Shown in pieces: positions 43,423 to 55,860 of a DNA stretch of 64,000 nt. This DNA comes from Mikania micrantha (lineage: Eukaryota; Streptophyta; Magnoliopsida; Asterales; Asteraceae), in NCBI GenBank assembly GCA_009363875.1, contig CM018690.1, positions 10,342,788 to 10,406,787 on the forward strand, given 5' to 3'. The notes under the pieces were generated by a model, which had not been told where the DNA came from, searched no databases, and saw only the letters and a program-made list of their open reading frames with translations. Both the position numbers and the translations under genes were made by a program. Numbering within the stretch: position 1 is the stretch's first letter; each line of letters starts with the position of its first letter.

Positions 43423-44100
43423 ATGGCGGAACAAAAGGGTAGACTACGTAAGCAACCACAGGAACATGAAGAACCACGTATCGAGAATGAAGAACTCGTC
43501 AACGAAGATGACCACGAGCACAACGAGCAACCGGATAATGAAGACGAGCTTACTCTAGAGCCTAGGGTAGCGAAGGCTATTTCTGATGAGGTCTGCAAAA
43601 TCATGGAGGAAAAGTTACCAGCCTTGATTGCAAAGGCACTGAAGGATACTTTGAAAGACAAGTCTGAAGGGACCAAGGAGAGCACCAAGGAAGAGTCGAA
43701 GAAAAAGTGGTCATCTGGATTAAAAAGAAACAGAGATGATAAACTGGGACTCTTTATGAAGAGGCTTAAGGTAGAAGAAGTTGAAACATGCATTAAGTGC
43801 GGAAAGAAACATTGGGGAAAACGTCGTCTGGGGACTACCTTGTGCTACCGTTGTGGACAATCTGGACATTTCTCGTATAATTGTTCAAGCGTGCACCAAT
43901 GTTATAATTGTGGTGGATTCGGTCACGTCAGCAAGAATTGCTTAAAACCGAAGACAAAGACTACTGAATCTACCAAACTTGAAGGTAGCAAGGGGGTTGA
44001 GAAGCACAAGGCAAAAGCTCATGCCTTTACCATGACGAAAGATAAGGTAGACAAAGACCCTGGTGTGGTGACAGGTACATTCTTGATTAATGTGAGTTAA
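43423..44100 (+). CDS. Gag-like nucleocapsid protein without capsid domain, Element C
   Basis: Open 225 codons from ATG at 43423. Residues 1-45 are very acidic. Residues 47-85 are predicted helical and partly basic. KKKWSSGLKRNRDDK is at 93-107. A CIKCGKKH half-finger is at 123-130. Two CX2CX4HX4C knuckles lie at 141-154 and 160-173. The end, DPGVVTGTFLIN (212-223), is the start of the protease, and the frame stops two codons later. Compared with Element E (59293-60098), the whole capsid block is missing between residues about 85 and 95. The gene lies downstream of the primer site and of nested Element D, which now separates it from its promoter. Confidence 0.7.
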   Translation: MAEQKGRLRKQPQEHEEPRIENEELVNEDDHEHNEQPDNEDELTLEPRVAKAISDEVCKIMEEKLPALIAKALKDTLKDKSEGTKESTKEESKKKWSSGLKRNRDDKLGLFMKRLKVEEVETCIKCGKKHWGKRRLGTTLCYRCGQSGHFSYNCSSVHQCYNCGGFGHVSKNCLKPKTKTTESTKLEGSKGVEKHKAKAHAFTMTKDKVDKDPGVVTGTFLINVS

Positions 44101-46015
44101 AATTTGACCTAGATTTGATGAGATTATTCTCTGTGTTATGAATAATAATGTTTTGTTAGTATCATAAATACTGACAAGGTCTCACTAGGTTGAGGAACAC
44201 ATGTTGACATTGGGAATTGAGAATGGAACCTGTGTTTACTAAACGTGAAAGTGAGATAGAAAAGTCGACTATACGAATATGTGTGATAAAGGTGTGACCA
44301 GAGATTGGTAAGCAAAGATAAATGAATGCATGCTTAGCAGTAGGTATAAGTGAATGCAATGTATAGAGGGAGTCTTATGTCAAATGCAAATGAAGAGAAA
44401 TCTTAAACCATCAAGAAAGTTGCTGGGCATAAGAGGTCGAAATGATATGATATGCTTTTGACAAGTAGTGACATGAAGGTAGACCAGACCAAGAACTGGT
44501 ATGCTAAAGATGTTAGAAACGATTTTAATAACTCTAACTAGAAGTTATTTAAGTTAGAAGAGGATACATAAGTGTTGCCACATTGTTATCGTTTAAGGAA
44601 CTATGTTGTCTTTACGAGATAATAGATGTTAACATGCATAGAATATGCATAGAGCTTAAAGTATAGATTATAAGATGTGGGTTTAATACGGTTACAGGTG
44701 TTAAGGCAATCTTGCATTAGTTGCAAGAAATTACTTAAGGAACTTTGTATTAGTACAAGTTTAATGATAAAGGATAATTGCCACTGTCTTATGTATAAGA
44801 AAACTCATGGTATTGTTATGTGATAGTGTGCCTACGTATGTTAACCAAAGAAAGCTTTATGATAAGATTGTCATGCATAAAGTGGATCGAATGATCTAGC
44901 CCTTGTGGAGGCCAATGATAAAGTTCTCTTAACAAGGGAAAAAGATGAAGTTCTCATAATGAGGCAAATGATAAGGTGAATGATGAAGCCTTCTTATTGA
45001 GGGGAAACAAGAAAGTTCTTATTATAAGGTGACTAATGAAATCTTGTAACAACCCCAAGACTTGGGTTGATCTGTTGCATGTAATGAAAAATTTGGTTGG
45101 CCTTATGCATTGACAACCTTATGTGTTAAGATATGTATTTAAGTTATGTTAAGAAAATTTATTAAGGACCAATTTCCAACGAGTGCTCTATAAATGGGTT
45201 AATGCCAAGAGAAATAACTGCTGTAGAGACTAAGTGTAAGGATTTTAGCATAAGCCTCAAATTAAAGAATACCGCATGTTGTAGCTACAAAATATGACAT
45301 GTTGTAGCATACAAGTTAGGAGAAGATAATGGCGCAAGGATTAAGTGTCATAATAAGCTACCTGTTACAGCTAAAGTATGACATAAAAGGGAAGACGACT
45401 TGTTACCATATGATCTTCAATGTGTGATTAAAGCATGCTTATGGTTATGTTTATGTTGTTCTGTGTTTATGATGCTGATGAACGAATGATGATAGGTCAT
45501 GACTATGTATACATGTTTAGGTGGTAGCACGATTCATGTATGAAAGTATGTTAAGTATGATGAATGCATGTTAGTAAGTTATGATGATGAATTGTATGAT
45601 AATATGGCATGATGACATTTATAGGTGTTATGATGAAATCCTAGGCTGCTAGGAGGAAAGTATGATGCTATGATGATTATATGCTAGCAAAACGTGCTCA
45701 CGGGGCCTCTTAAGTTGTTCACGGAGCCATGATGAAGGATATGATAATATGATAATAACAAAGAATGTTATGAGTAATCCTATGTTATTAGGATAATGTA
45801 CGATGTTATGTTGAATGATGATATAGTACTAGTATATCATGTTATGATGAATGATGGTTGCTACCGTACCTATTACGGGGTAAGTATGATGTTGCTTCCA
45901 TATTCGTATGGGGTAAGTATGGATCTGCAGAACGCTTCAGCGGTTCAGATCAACGGTTATGGAACCTTGTGCTAGCATAAGCCCATGATTACGCTTGGTA
46001 GTAGTGGTTGTATGA
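44101..46015 (+). other. Unrecognised interior of Element C
   Basis: No protease, RT or RNase H motif is readable in any frame. About 44905-45040 has a loose 25-30 base repeat (GATAAAGTTCTC, GATGAAGTTCTC, GATGAAGCCTTC). An LTR-like start, TGTAACAACCCCAAGACTTGGG, is at 45045, but I find no matching end or target duplication. From about 45440 the text is rich in ATGATGA-type repetition. Confidence 0.5.
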
Positions 46016-46019
46016 TGAT

Positions 46020-46613
46020 TAGGAAGTATCTGGCAGACGAGCAGGCACATGTTCCTTTAAAGGATCATTTACCATTAGTGGTAATAGTAAGATTAATTGA
46101 AAAGTTTCAACTAGTTAAAGTACGGAGGAAAGTTGCACAGGATTGATAAAAGTCCTATGCTGTCCGAAGACAAAGACCAATAGAGTCGAGAAAGGCGATC
46201 AGGTATTGTTTAAGGCTTCACTATGAAGAGGAATTATTAGATTCAGGAAAAGAGGAAAGCTGAGTCCAAGATTTATTGGACATTTTCGAATAATGGCACG
46301 GGTCGATAAGGTAGCCTACCGATTAGATCTTCTAGATGAATTAAGTGGAATTCATCCGACATTTCACGTTTCACACTTGAGAAAATGTCTAGCAGATGAT
46401 GTAGCATATGTGCCGTTAAATGATATCGAAGTTGATGAAAAGCTAAACCACATAGAAGAATCGGTGGCAATTCTTGACACAAAAGAAAAACAATTACGTA
46501 ACAAGACGATTAGACAAGTTAAGGTTCAATAGAAGCACAGAAAAGGATCTGAGGCTACATGGGAGACTGAAGACGAGATGAAACGACTCTACCCACATTT
46601 GTTTGAAACGTAA
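46020..46613 (+). pseudogene. Integrase C-terminus and chromodomain remnant, Element C
   Basis: Frames read LIEKFQLVKVRRK, then GDQVLFKAS, RFRKRGKLSPRFIGHFRI, the HPTFHVSHLRKCLADD segment, and a chromodomain KHRKGSEATWETEDE ending LYPHLFET. There are stops near 46226 and at 46530 and frame changes. At 46023-46065 a stray KYLADEQAHVPLKD repeats text that belongs further downstream (compare 46383-46430), so the 5' part is scrambled. The catalytic core is absent. Confidence 0.75.
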
Positions 46614-46639
46614 CAGGTTTCGAGGACGAAACCTATTGT

Positions 46640-46653
46640 AAGGAGGGTAGATT
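46640..46653 (+). promoter_or_regulatory. Polypurine tract, Element C
   Basis: AAGGAGGGTAGATT immediately before TGTAACAATCG. Confidence 0.8.
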
Positions 46654-48938
46654 TGTAACAATCGAAAATTTGGCAACCTAATAATAAACGAGCAAAAATT
46701 TCAGTAACCGTTTATGTTCAAAATTTATATAAACGGTCGTAAAGTAATTACGATCCAAAGGACATAAACGTTAAAAGTATTGAATAATGTATGGACACGT
46801 TATAAAGCCTATTAATAACGTGCAGAATTTCTGTGACCGTTTGGGTTCGAAATTTTTATGTACAATCCTGAAGTAATTACGATCACATTAATATAAGCCG
46901 GACCGTTATACGATAAAGTATGAACAAGATATAAGCTCGTGAATATTAAAATATATTATTTTTGACCCTGCTCCGTTTTCAACGAAACTTTGGTAGAAAT
47001 GTAGAGAATAATTAGTAGATTTCAACGGTATATTCGAAAGTTTTTAAAACATCAGATGCAAAAAGTTATAAGAGAAAAAAAGATTTAAGCTAAATTAATT
47101 ATAATAATATAATAATAATAATAATAAAATAATAAAAAATAATAAAATAATCAATTCAACATGTGTCAAAATTCGAAAGTAATACGTCGAACAATTTGAA
47201 CCATATATATATTTTTCTTTCTTAATAACGAAGGAATCTTCGTCTATAAATAGATGAATGTCGATGATCAAATTTTCATTTTTCTTAAGTAACAAAACTC
47301 TGTCAAAATACCCTCCTAAAACCCTTGAGCGGGTACGGTAGTTACTAGAATTTCGTTCAAAGATTGTTAAACGAGCATTGGTACGAGCTACTTTGAGGTA
47401 ACCATCTATTATACTCTTATTTTAAAATAATTATTTAATTAGTATGGTCGAGATATTGTTTGTTTAAAACCTCACTAATATTATGCGTGGAGGCTATTTT
47501 CAATATTTTTGTAAAACACGGAGTATGCCGAGATGCTGCCCAAATATTTTATAAAAATATATATTTATAAGACGAGGTTCTGTCCAATTTAAAACCTAAT
47601 GCCCAAGTATTTTTAAGAAAAAAAAAAGCATAAGCTGTTATGCTGTCCAATTAAAGACTCGAGTCAATACCTGAAAATATAAAGATACGCTAAGTAATCC
47701 CATTAGGGTACTGATATTAATAGGATATTGGCGGTTACGTAAGATAAAAATTGAGGAGCCAAAAATTGTACGATGGAAGCATAGAGCAGGTGAGTTCTTT
47801 GTTGCCCTATTTTAAATGTTTTATCATTTTGGGCTGATATGCATGTTATAAAAGTTATTTTATGAAAATGATTGTTTTAACTGACTACGGTCGGATAAAA
47901 GAATATGTTACAGTAAAGAACGTTTTATGCCTATTATAAAGTTATTGTATGAAAGTGATTTCAACCTGATTGTGATCAGATAAGGAATGTTTTCAGGCAA
48001 GGAATGTTTTAAAGTAAATAATGTTTTAAGTCTCAACTGTGGTTGAGAAGTAAATGATTTTTTTTAAAATGACATCGACCGAGGTCGAGAAGGAAATGTG
48101 ATATTGAAGTCCTGGCTGCGGTTGGGCAAGACCTGAGCACTGCAGTGCGAAGGACCGTGTATGATATGATGGTTTAAATGATTTAAACCATGTTATGTAT
48201 GAATGATGTATGTTAAGAAGTCTTGTACCGGTATGAGCCGTCAATTTCGGTTGATGGTTTAAGAATTCCTGTGAAAGAACAGGCAGAAGTCTTGTGAAAG
48301 AACAGGCCTGTCGACTGTGTGTCGCCAGTTCAGTTAAAGAAATCTTAGGCATGCTTGAGTTATCATCTGCGCGTTGATGGTGTTAAAGAAATCTTATACA
48401 TGTATGAGTTATCAGCTGCGAGTTGATAGTTAAAGCGTCTTGTGCTGCACAAGCCTGCTGACTTCGGGCGGCGGCAAAGGCTAAGGTTTTATGTACAATA
48501 TGAAATGTATTTATGTTATGGTGACGTGTATGTTATACATGTGAATTATATTATGTTCTATAAAGTTTTGAGACTGTTGACTTCGGTCAACAGTGAATGC
48601 TAACGTTTTTATGAATAATAAAGATTTTATGTTTATAGAAAGATTAACTTAGAACTCACCAGCGAAAGCTGACTTGTTTTAGCATGCATGTCAGGTTGAT
48701 TGGTATTGAAGAGAAATAACAGGAAGGCTCGAGGCATACATTGGAGACTACCCTGACATAAACTGGTTGTGTATAGAACTATAGTGAAGTGGATTATGTG
48801 TAAAAGTTTGTTTAGATCTATGTAATATTTTATGTTGTCACTCTACATTCCGCTGCCAGGATAATGTGATTATGGTTTAAGTACTATGGGTTTGATGCTT
48901 TGCCAACCAAGAGGACTCCCGGGAATCGGGGCCTCTTA
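46654..48938 (+). repeat. 3' LTR of Element C (2285 bp)
   Basis: Copy of 37803-40125 with a number of substitutions and two length changes. The hairpin at 48574-48593 is unchanged. The frame at 48026-48352 (minus) is a chance frame. Confidence 0.92.
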
Positions 48939-49073
48939 ACGTACCCCTCTCATATAAACTCATTAACACTTTTTGACTACACTTTTTCTTTGGGCACACA
49001 CATACAAATCACTTGACCACGACCAGGTCCTTGTAACGTAAGTAATATCTACACATCCATTTTTATATGTATA

Positions 49074-49842
49074 CTAGATTATTACCCTGTGTAATACGCG
49101 AATTTAATATAAAATATTAAGTATTTAATTATAAAAATTTAGAATTTATAAAACAATATTTTAATATAAAATAATAAATAAATTTTAAGAAGCACTTTAA
49201 GTAATAAAAAGATAATTAAAAACTTTAATTACTAAAGAGCCAGTAGCTGACTTCTTGATTTATAACGACTGAAATTTTAAACTAATTGATGTTAAAAACC
49301 TCAGTTAGGTTTTTTTTTCCCCAAAAAATATCAGTATTATGATCTAGAAGGTAATATACTATTTTGTAATTATTGAAGTTAAATGATATAATTTGAAAAT
49401 AGATGAAACATAATAGACCAAAAGTGTTATTTTCCATATCATTTTTATGAATTTTGGTTTTTAGAAATATTATTTTTTAAGCATTTCATGTTAATAAAAA
49501 TCATTTGTTTGTAAAAATCATGTTTAAAATCTATGTATTATAGTTTATTTTATTTAAAATCTCTGTATTATAGTTTAAAATCATGTTATAAAATTTTCAA
49601 ATATTAGAAACCTTTTTTAAAGTGTTTTTAATGATAATTTTGTTTTTTTTAATTTGTTCTAAACTATTTTTAACAAAAAAGATAAATAATATCATTATTA
49701 TTATAATTATTAATCGGATAGATAATATAATTATTAAATAGAAGAGTTAATGAGAAGATGATAAAAAGATGACATGTGAGAAGATTATTTTAAAAATATG
49801 ACAAGTGGCAAAAAATATTTTCATTTATTATAAATAGTAAGA
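49074..49842 (-). mobile_element. Non-autonomous Helitron (769 bp)
   Basis: Minus strand: A|TCTTACTATTTATAATAAATG at 49842, a TGCCACTTGTCA block shared with the Helitron at 50146, then a 3' hairpin region CGCGTATTACACAGGG, TAATAAT and CTAG|T at 49074. Helitrons insert between A and T and end CTRR after a short hairpin. No Rep/helicase gene. Confidence 0.75.
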
Positions 49843-49854
49843 TATGCTCACTTA

Positions 49855-50120
49855 GGGAATGGTTCAATTGTTAACCATTCCTTATTGCGATAAGCGAATA
49901 ACTACATCTTATTATTTTGGGTCCCACATTAATGTAAATTTAAAGTTGTAGGTTTTTTTTCTTTTTTAATTAATGTAAATGAGGCCCACATTAATTACAT
50001 TAATTAAAAAATAAGAAAAAAAACATACATCTTTAAATTTACTTTTATGTGGACCCCAAAGTAATAAGATGTAGTTATTCGGTTATCGTAATAAGAAATA
50101 ATTAACAATTAATCATTCCC
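49855..50120. mobile_element. Foldback MITE (about 266 bp palindrome)
   Basis: GGGAATGGTTCAATTGTTAA at the left mirrors TTAACAATTAATCATTCCC at the right. The arms continue through CGAATAACTACATCTTATTA and GTGGACCC to the centre near 49985. No coding. The target duplication is unclear. Confidence 0.8.
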
Positions 50121-50145
50121 GTGCTTACTAAAATATATATCTATA

Positions 50146-50752
50146 TCTATACTACCTAATAAAGTAATAACAATTATGCCACTTGTCACTTTTATATTCA
50201 TGCATCATCAATTTTTGCCACATGCCTATTTTATATACATTTATTGTTAAATTTTGACACTTGTAACTCCTATATTAATTTCTCATTTAATTATATTTTA
50301 CTAATTCTCTCTCTTATTTAAGGTTAATAATTTTAAATAATTAAATTGTAAATATTAATATCAATATTCTTATTTTAAAATATAATTTATAATTTTTAAA
50401 TCTTAATTAATTTCTTATTTCACTAACAACTGATATGATATTCAACATACAAATTTTTATAAACCCATTGATTTATAACAAAATAAATTTAGTCAATTCA
50501 TATTAAACTTTTTTAGGTGTTCATTTGGTCGTTCAAAATAACTTTAATAATTATGAAAATAGTATTTTACTTATGAAACATCAATTATGTAGTTACTAAA
50601 CTTTCGAATTATTGTTTTAATGCTTAGAGTATTTGTTAATAAATACAATGATCATCTGATATCAAAATATCGTTTTATAATTTTTAAAGTATTAGTTATA
50701 ATTGTTTAATATTGTATATTTATTCCGTGTAATACACGGGGTAATATCCTAG
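50146..50752 (+). mobile_element. Non-autonomous Helitron (607 bp)
   Basis: A|TCTATACTACCTAATAAAG at the 5' end. At the 3' end a CCGTGT-AAT-ACACGG hairpin is followed by GGTAATATC and CTAG|T. Same family as 49074-49842 in opposite orientation. No protein. Confidence 0.8.
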
Positions 50753-51765
50753 TGAGATATATATTGCGCCACACTTCCTTTGACCGGACAGTTTACTAAC
50801 ACACACATATTGCATACGAATGCAACAATCATCTTCAATACTCACACAATCACACGTGGACGTTTAAAGTAATATAAAAGCACACTTAACATACACCCAA
50901 AAACCTACGACTATCATCGCAACTTCGCGCAAACTCCAGTGGCATCCAACCTTGTTTACGAGCCCGTAACGCGACCGTGCGTGCTTGCAAGAACCTCATA
51001 TAAGCCCGTAAATACTACAAAGGAATAGAGTGCTTGCCGTGAGAAGGTGGGTAATATCTTTAGTCATATGGGATAGATTGTGTTAGAAGATATATAAGCT
51101 TTTGACTCAATCCTTAAATTCCGTTCACTATTCTTCTCCAAACTTTGAAGTTAATCCTATTACAATCTCATACAATCCAAGTTGCCAAATTTCAAAAGAT
51201 AAGGCGATGAATTAATTAGAAAGTTTGATTTAGGCCTAAACTTTGAGCTCTAATTTTTAAATACCCCTCCTACTTTACTCGGATATTAAATATTCACATG
51301 TATATATTGCGTTCATACTTTATCAGATAACATCCTAGTTTACATTAATTCGATCGTAATTAACTCACAAACGCCTATAAAAATTTCGAATCCAAACGGT
51401 CATAGAAATTTTGCATGTTATTAATAAGCTTATAACACGCTCATAGATTAACGAATATTTATATCGTTTATATCTTTTTGATCGTAATTATTTTACGAAT
51501 GTATATATAAATTTTGAACGTACACGGTTACCGAAATTTCGCATGTTTATCAATAGGTTACAAAATTTTCGGATGTTACATAATGTCACATCACTTTTGC
51601 ATTCCTTATTATTTTTATTGTAAAAATTACACTCTTAAACTTATTCCATTTTTATCTTTAATTCAAGTATAGTCTTATCAAAAAATTTAAAGTATTCATA
51701 ATTGCGCTAAGGTATATGAGCTATAAATTAATAGAATAATTCTTCAACATTTTTTCGAAAGGTTT

Positions 51766-53114
51766 TGTAACACCCATAAATTTCGGTAACCGTTTATGTC
51801 CAAATTTTATATAAACGTTCGTAAAGTAATTACGATCAAAATGATATAAACGATAAAAATATCTGATAATGTATGAACACGTTATAAAGCCTATTAATAA
51901 CGTGTAAAAATTTCTGTGACCGTTTGGGTTCGAAATTTTTATGAACGTTCCCGAAGTGATTACGATCACATTAATATAAGCGGGACCGTTATACGATAAA
52001 ATATGGACAAGATATAAGCTCGTGAATATTAAAAATATGTGAGCAAAGTATAAGAGGGTTTTAAAAATATAACCTCAAAGTTCAAGGGCCCTAAGTGTAA
52101 ATTTTAAATTAATTCATACACTTGAATTATATATGAATGTGTTGGCAACGTAAAAGAGATCCAGAAAGCATTTTTGAAGCTTGAAGTGTACGCCATAATA
52201 TCTGATCTGATCGTAAATATCTATAACAATATATATCTATTTTGATATAAGTAAAAGCATTTAATATCTATCTCCTCGGCACCTTTTCTTTCTACGTGGA
52301 GAGATCGGCAAATTACAGTTGCTTCGCGGTGTAGCAAAGAATCTGGTAAGGTCCATTCCTTTGTAGTATTTAAGGGCTTATATGGGGTTCTTACGGGCAC
52401 GTATGGGTTTGTTACGGGTTCGTAAACAAGGTTGGATGCCACTCAGTTTTGCGCGAAGTTGCGATGATAGTCGTAGGGTGTTTGGGCGCGTGTTAAGTGT
52501 GCTTTTATATCACCGTGAACGTGGGTGTGGGTTTCGGTGTGTTGGTTTTGTATATCATAGTACATATGTATGAAGTCGAGTCTGGATCGTGTGTTTCGAA
52601 ACAGAGAATATACATGGTTGAATTATGCACATAAGGGTGTACATGGGGCATGCGTAAACAAGTGATCATGCGTGAACTCTCTTTGAGCCATAAACTGTAT
52701 GTAGATCATGATGCGATGGGTGTTTGGAATGGGTGATGTGTGTGTGCGTGAGTTTGGGATGGGTAGGAATAATCAAATATTTGGCCAAGTAAATGAGTGG
52801 TGTGTGATTGTGGATGGCTTCATGTGTGTATATAGAAATGTAGTCTACATATTAGTGTGTGAGTTGTGTGTATTATATAAATCAAGAGCCAAGTGGGGGA
52901 GGGAGATTTGAGTTTAGGATACTTGTTTCGGTTAATCACACTGAAATAGAACCAACATGGGTTTAATGAGTTCGGGTATGATTTGGATGGGATAAGTGCA
53001 TGTAAATAAGAACGTGGTAAAGCTCAATTAAACCCAAAGTTATTGAGCGCAGAGTTTTGAACCAAGGTGAGTTCTTTGTAACCCAATTTTAAATGTTTTA
53101 TCATTTTGGGCTGG
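51766..53114 (+). repeat. 5' LTR of Element E, first part
   Basis: TGTAACACCCATAAATTTCG matches the 3' LTR at 63471 and runs to TTTTGGGCTGG, where the solo LTR is inserted. GCTGG (53110-53114) is the duplicated target. The frames at 52382, 52708 and their copies at 57524, 57881 are LTR text, not genes. Confidence 0.88.
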
Positions 53115-55855
53115 TGTCACACGCCGACCGAGGGCGGAATACGTCGGGGCGCGAGCTCGACTGTTCATTAGCTCATGGTGCTATTATAACGTTTCAATAT
53201 TTAATGCATCATTATTACAAATTAAATACAACATTCATTAAATAATAAACAAACATTACATAACTTGAATCAAAGTATTACAATTGAAAAGTCTATACAT
53301 TTGTTTCATTGTTTAAACTAGGTCACTAAACCTATCTTATGTCTTCATCATGCTTCGTTATTCTGTTACACATGTAAAATAAGAGTTTGTCAACTATTTG
53401 CATAGTTGGTGAGTTCACACACTAAGTTTAAATAATAAGTATAAAAAGGATGCAAACAGTAGCCTAACTAGAATATGTATCATACGCATAGCTTGAATGC
53501 AAGTTTGAATAAATTGATTGAATGAATGAATGAATAACAATAGTTTGTGTCCAAACAAGTATCCTTACAACATGTTAATCCGAGTATGGCCATACTATAA
53601 ATTAACAGTTATAATTCAACAAGTTTGCTAAGCATACTTTTCACCTTTTTCACACAAAGACAAAAGCCTTTGCGAAGATAATATCTAACCATCTTAGGCT
53701 ACTAAGTACTAGATTGCTTGACTGGCAACATACATAGAATCACACATAGAATCAACACATTGTATAAGCTTAGCATCTAACACATAAAGCTAACTAGGTC
53801 TAAGGCTTACATCATAGATTGAATGAATAATAGAATGAATACTGTTTTGAATATGACATGTGTAACATCCCAAAAACAAAATATAAAAGGGAATGTGAAG
53901 AAAACTCACCTGTTTTTGTTCATCTAGTCCCAAAATGCTTGCTCGAGTTATACATCAAACTTCACATGTCAACCTAACTTTTATAGGAGCATCTTAATGA
54001 GTTTGATATTTCTAAAGTTTAAGCATCGTGTCTTATGACTATGGCATATCATGAAATCCCTAGATGATGATTCTAAATGTGAATGATAACTTTGTTAAAT
54101 AGAATTTAAAATATTATTGAATAATATTTCGTCTATAAGATTATCGATGATATTATTTGAGCGTTTGAATTTAAATAAATATTTACTAAGAATTATAAAT
54201 ACTTATTTAGAAAAATTTTGTAATTGAAAGTAACTACACATAATTGTTCTTTTTCTTAGTTTCATTTACATAATACTTTTTTTTTTTTAAAAAAAAAAAA
54301 TAAACCTTTGATCATAAAAACAACATTATGATTTTCATTTAACTAAATAGTTTATAACTATTCAGTTAGTTATTTTTTTTAAATGTTAAACTAAAATCAT
54401 GAATTTTAATAAAATTTATGTACTGTATATATATTTTTTAAATATATTATTACAAAGTAATCTTTTTAAAATAAATTTTCAAAATTTATAAGTAATTTCA
54501 TATAACATTTTCTATTTATAGATTCCTTATTTGATAATTAATAAACATATATATATATATATATATAATGTAAATATGAGCTGAAACGATTTAAAGTGTA
54601 AAATAAATAAATAAATAAATAAAACGAAACTGGTTAAAGCCGGTCTTGAACCGGAGACCTCCGGCTCCTAATCACAAGCGTGTACCGTTGTACTACGCCC
54701 TGAGAATGAGTGTAATACGCTTTCAATTGTACAAAACATAACATTTGATTTCCTCAAATCATAAGAACCCTAGAACGAGGTTTGATCGAATTCGCTTGAT
54801 TGAAAGATTATGAGCCCTTACAAGCTTAGGGCTATTGATTCTTGTCTCAAAATGAGTAGATTAATTCGAAGAAATACCTGTTATGCTATCGATTTAGAGA
54901 CGACTGATGTACAGGTCGTGGTGAAAGCTCGCACTTGATTCTTTGTTGTAGGAGTCCTTGGATCTTGTTTTTGATTTTGTTTGTTCCGGAAAGGTGTCGC
55001 ACAGGTTATTCATTGTTTAATTTGATTTCTCATGAAATGATTTGAGTCTATTGATGTTAAATTGAGCCAGCCATTTACGGTTATTATTCACACGTGATTA
55101 GTTGCCTATTTTTGGTATTTCGCGCGTAGATTGATTCGTCATTTAAGATAGAAGCCTTTCATTGAAATTAATTTGGATTTCATACGCGTTTGGATAGCTG
55201 GAATGATTCGGATCTTGTTCGGGTTGGAGGCTGGGTCGACGGGTACCATGGGGTTGAAGCGGGTGGGAAAGAAAAGGAAGTTTGGGAGATTTGCAGCTTT
55301 GATCCCTCTACTTCCTCCTTGTTTCAATTTTTAATTAAACCTTTTCCTCTCACAATTCAGTTTTATTAAATGCCATCTTTAGTCCCTTTAATTAAATAAC
55401 TAATTTATAATTCAAAATTTATAAAATCTTTTATATTTTCTATAACTTAGATTTTACAAATTAGTTAGTTTATATAAGACATCAAAATTTTTATAAAAAC
55501 CGTTTTATAAATTTAAATGTCTTATTATTATAATTATTATAAGAATTATTATTATTTATTATATATATTATATATATGTATGTATGTATGCATGTATATT
55601 TTTATAACTTTAATAATGGGTTGTTTACTAATAAAATGTTATTATTTTATTACAACCTATTATACTTTTTAAACTTTAAAAGAATTATAGCTCTTTTTTT
55701 TATAAAATGAAATTTATAAAAGCTTAGATTACGTTTTGTGTTGTTATTACTAGTATTACTTCACAGGCATTTCAAAGACCGTCTAGAGCTTATATTTATT
55801 ATGAATCGAACTTGATTACAATACTTGAGTTTTATTCGAAACCCTAGGTATTACA
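53115..55855 (-). mobile_element. Solo LTR (2741 bp) inserted in the LTR of Element E
   Basis: Bounded by TGTCACACGCC and GGTATTACA with a perfect GCTGG duplication (53110-53114 and 55856-55860). The empty site is visible at 58430 (GGGCCGGTATGCATG). No internal repeat of itself, no primer site, no protein, so a solo LTR left by recombination is the simplest reading. Orientation is inferred from the GTGTGACA end shared with other LTRs. Contains a tRNA-like piece, an A-rich/T-rich junction at 54278-54300 and a TA run near 54548. Confidence 0.85.
54640..54703 (-). other. tRNA-like sequence inside the solo LTR
   Basis: Minus strand GGGCGTAGTACAACGGTAC contains an A box (TAGTACAACGG, 54685-54695). 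GGTTCAAGACC (54642-54652) fits a B box. The T-arm stem CCGG.../...CCGG pairs. Without a clean anticodon arm and acceptor I treat it as tRNA-derived, not as a working tRNA. A degenerate counterpart is at 2449-2518 in the related LTR. Confidence 0.55.
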
Positions 55856-55860
55856 GCTGG

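Larger units (their letters stand above)
37803..48938 (+). mobile_element. Element C: chromovirus-derived, gag without capsid, pol mostly lost
   Basis: Begins TGTAACAACCGG and ends ..GGCCTCTTA (terminal CA mutated to TA). Flanked by ACGTA (37798-37802 and 48939-48943). The 5' LTR is 37803-40125 and the 3' LTR is 46654-48938. Between them are primer site, nested Element D, a 225-codon zinc-knuckle gag, about 2 kb of unrecognised sequence, and the C-terminal part of integrase with chromodomain. It cannot encode its own RT. Confidence 0.9.
48944..51580 (-). mobile_element. Reversed LTR remnant (Element E family) split by Helitrons and a MITE
   Basis: The complement of 51340-51580 starts TGTAACATCCGAAAATTTTG and contains CGAAATTTCGGTAACCG and other text of the LTR start at 51766. 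The stretch 50860-51015 is the complement of 52370-52510 (GTTGCGATGATAGTCGTAGG). The MITE and the two Helitrons occupy 49074-50752. Whether 48944-49073 is the far end of the same LTR is uncertain. Confidence 0.65.

Noticed and set aside
45045..46015. Another nested LTR starting TGTAACAACCCC
   Set aside because: No matching TG...CA end, second copy or 5-bp duplication could be found.
52382..52911. Small proteins of 63 and 67 codons, with near copies at 57524-58084
   Set aside because: Conserved only because both are copies of the Element E LTR; no recognisable domain.
54640..54703. Functional tRNA gene
   Set aside because: No clean anticodon arm or acceptor pairing; related copy at 2449 is degenerate.
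53115..55855. Full LTR retrotransposon with hidden internal region
   Set aside because: No internal direct repeat, primer site or coding sequence; perfect target duplication at the outer ends fits a solo LTR.
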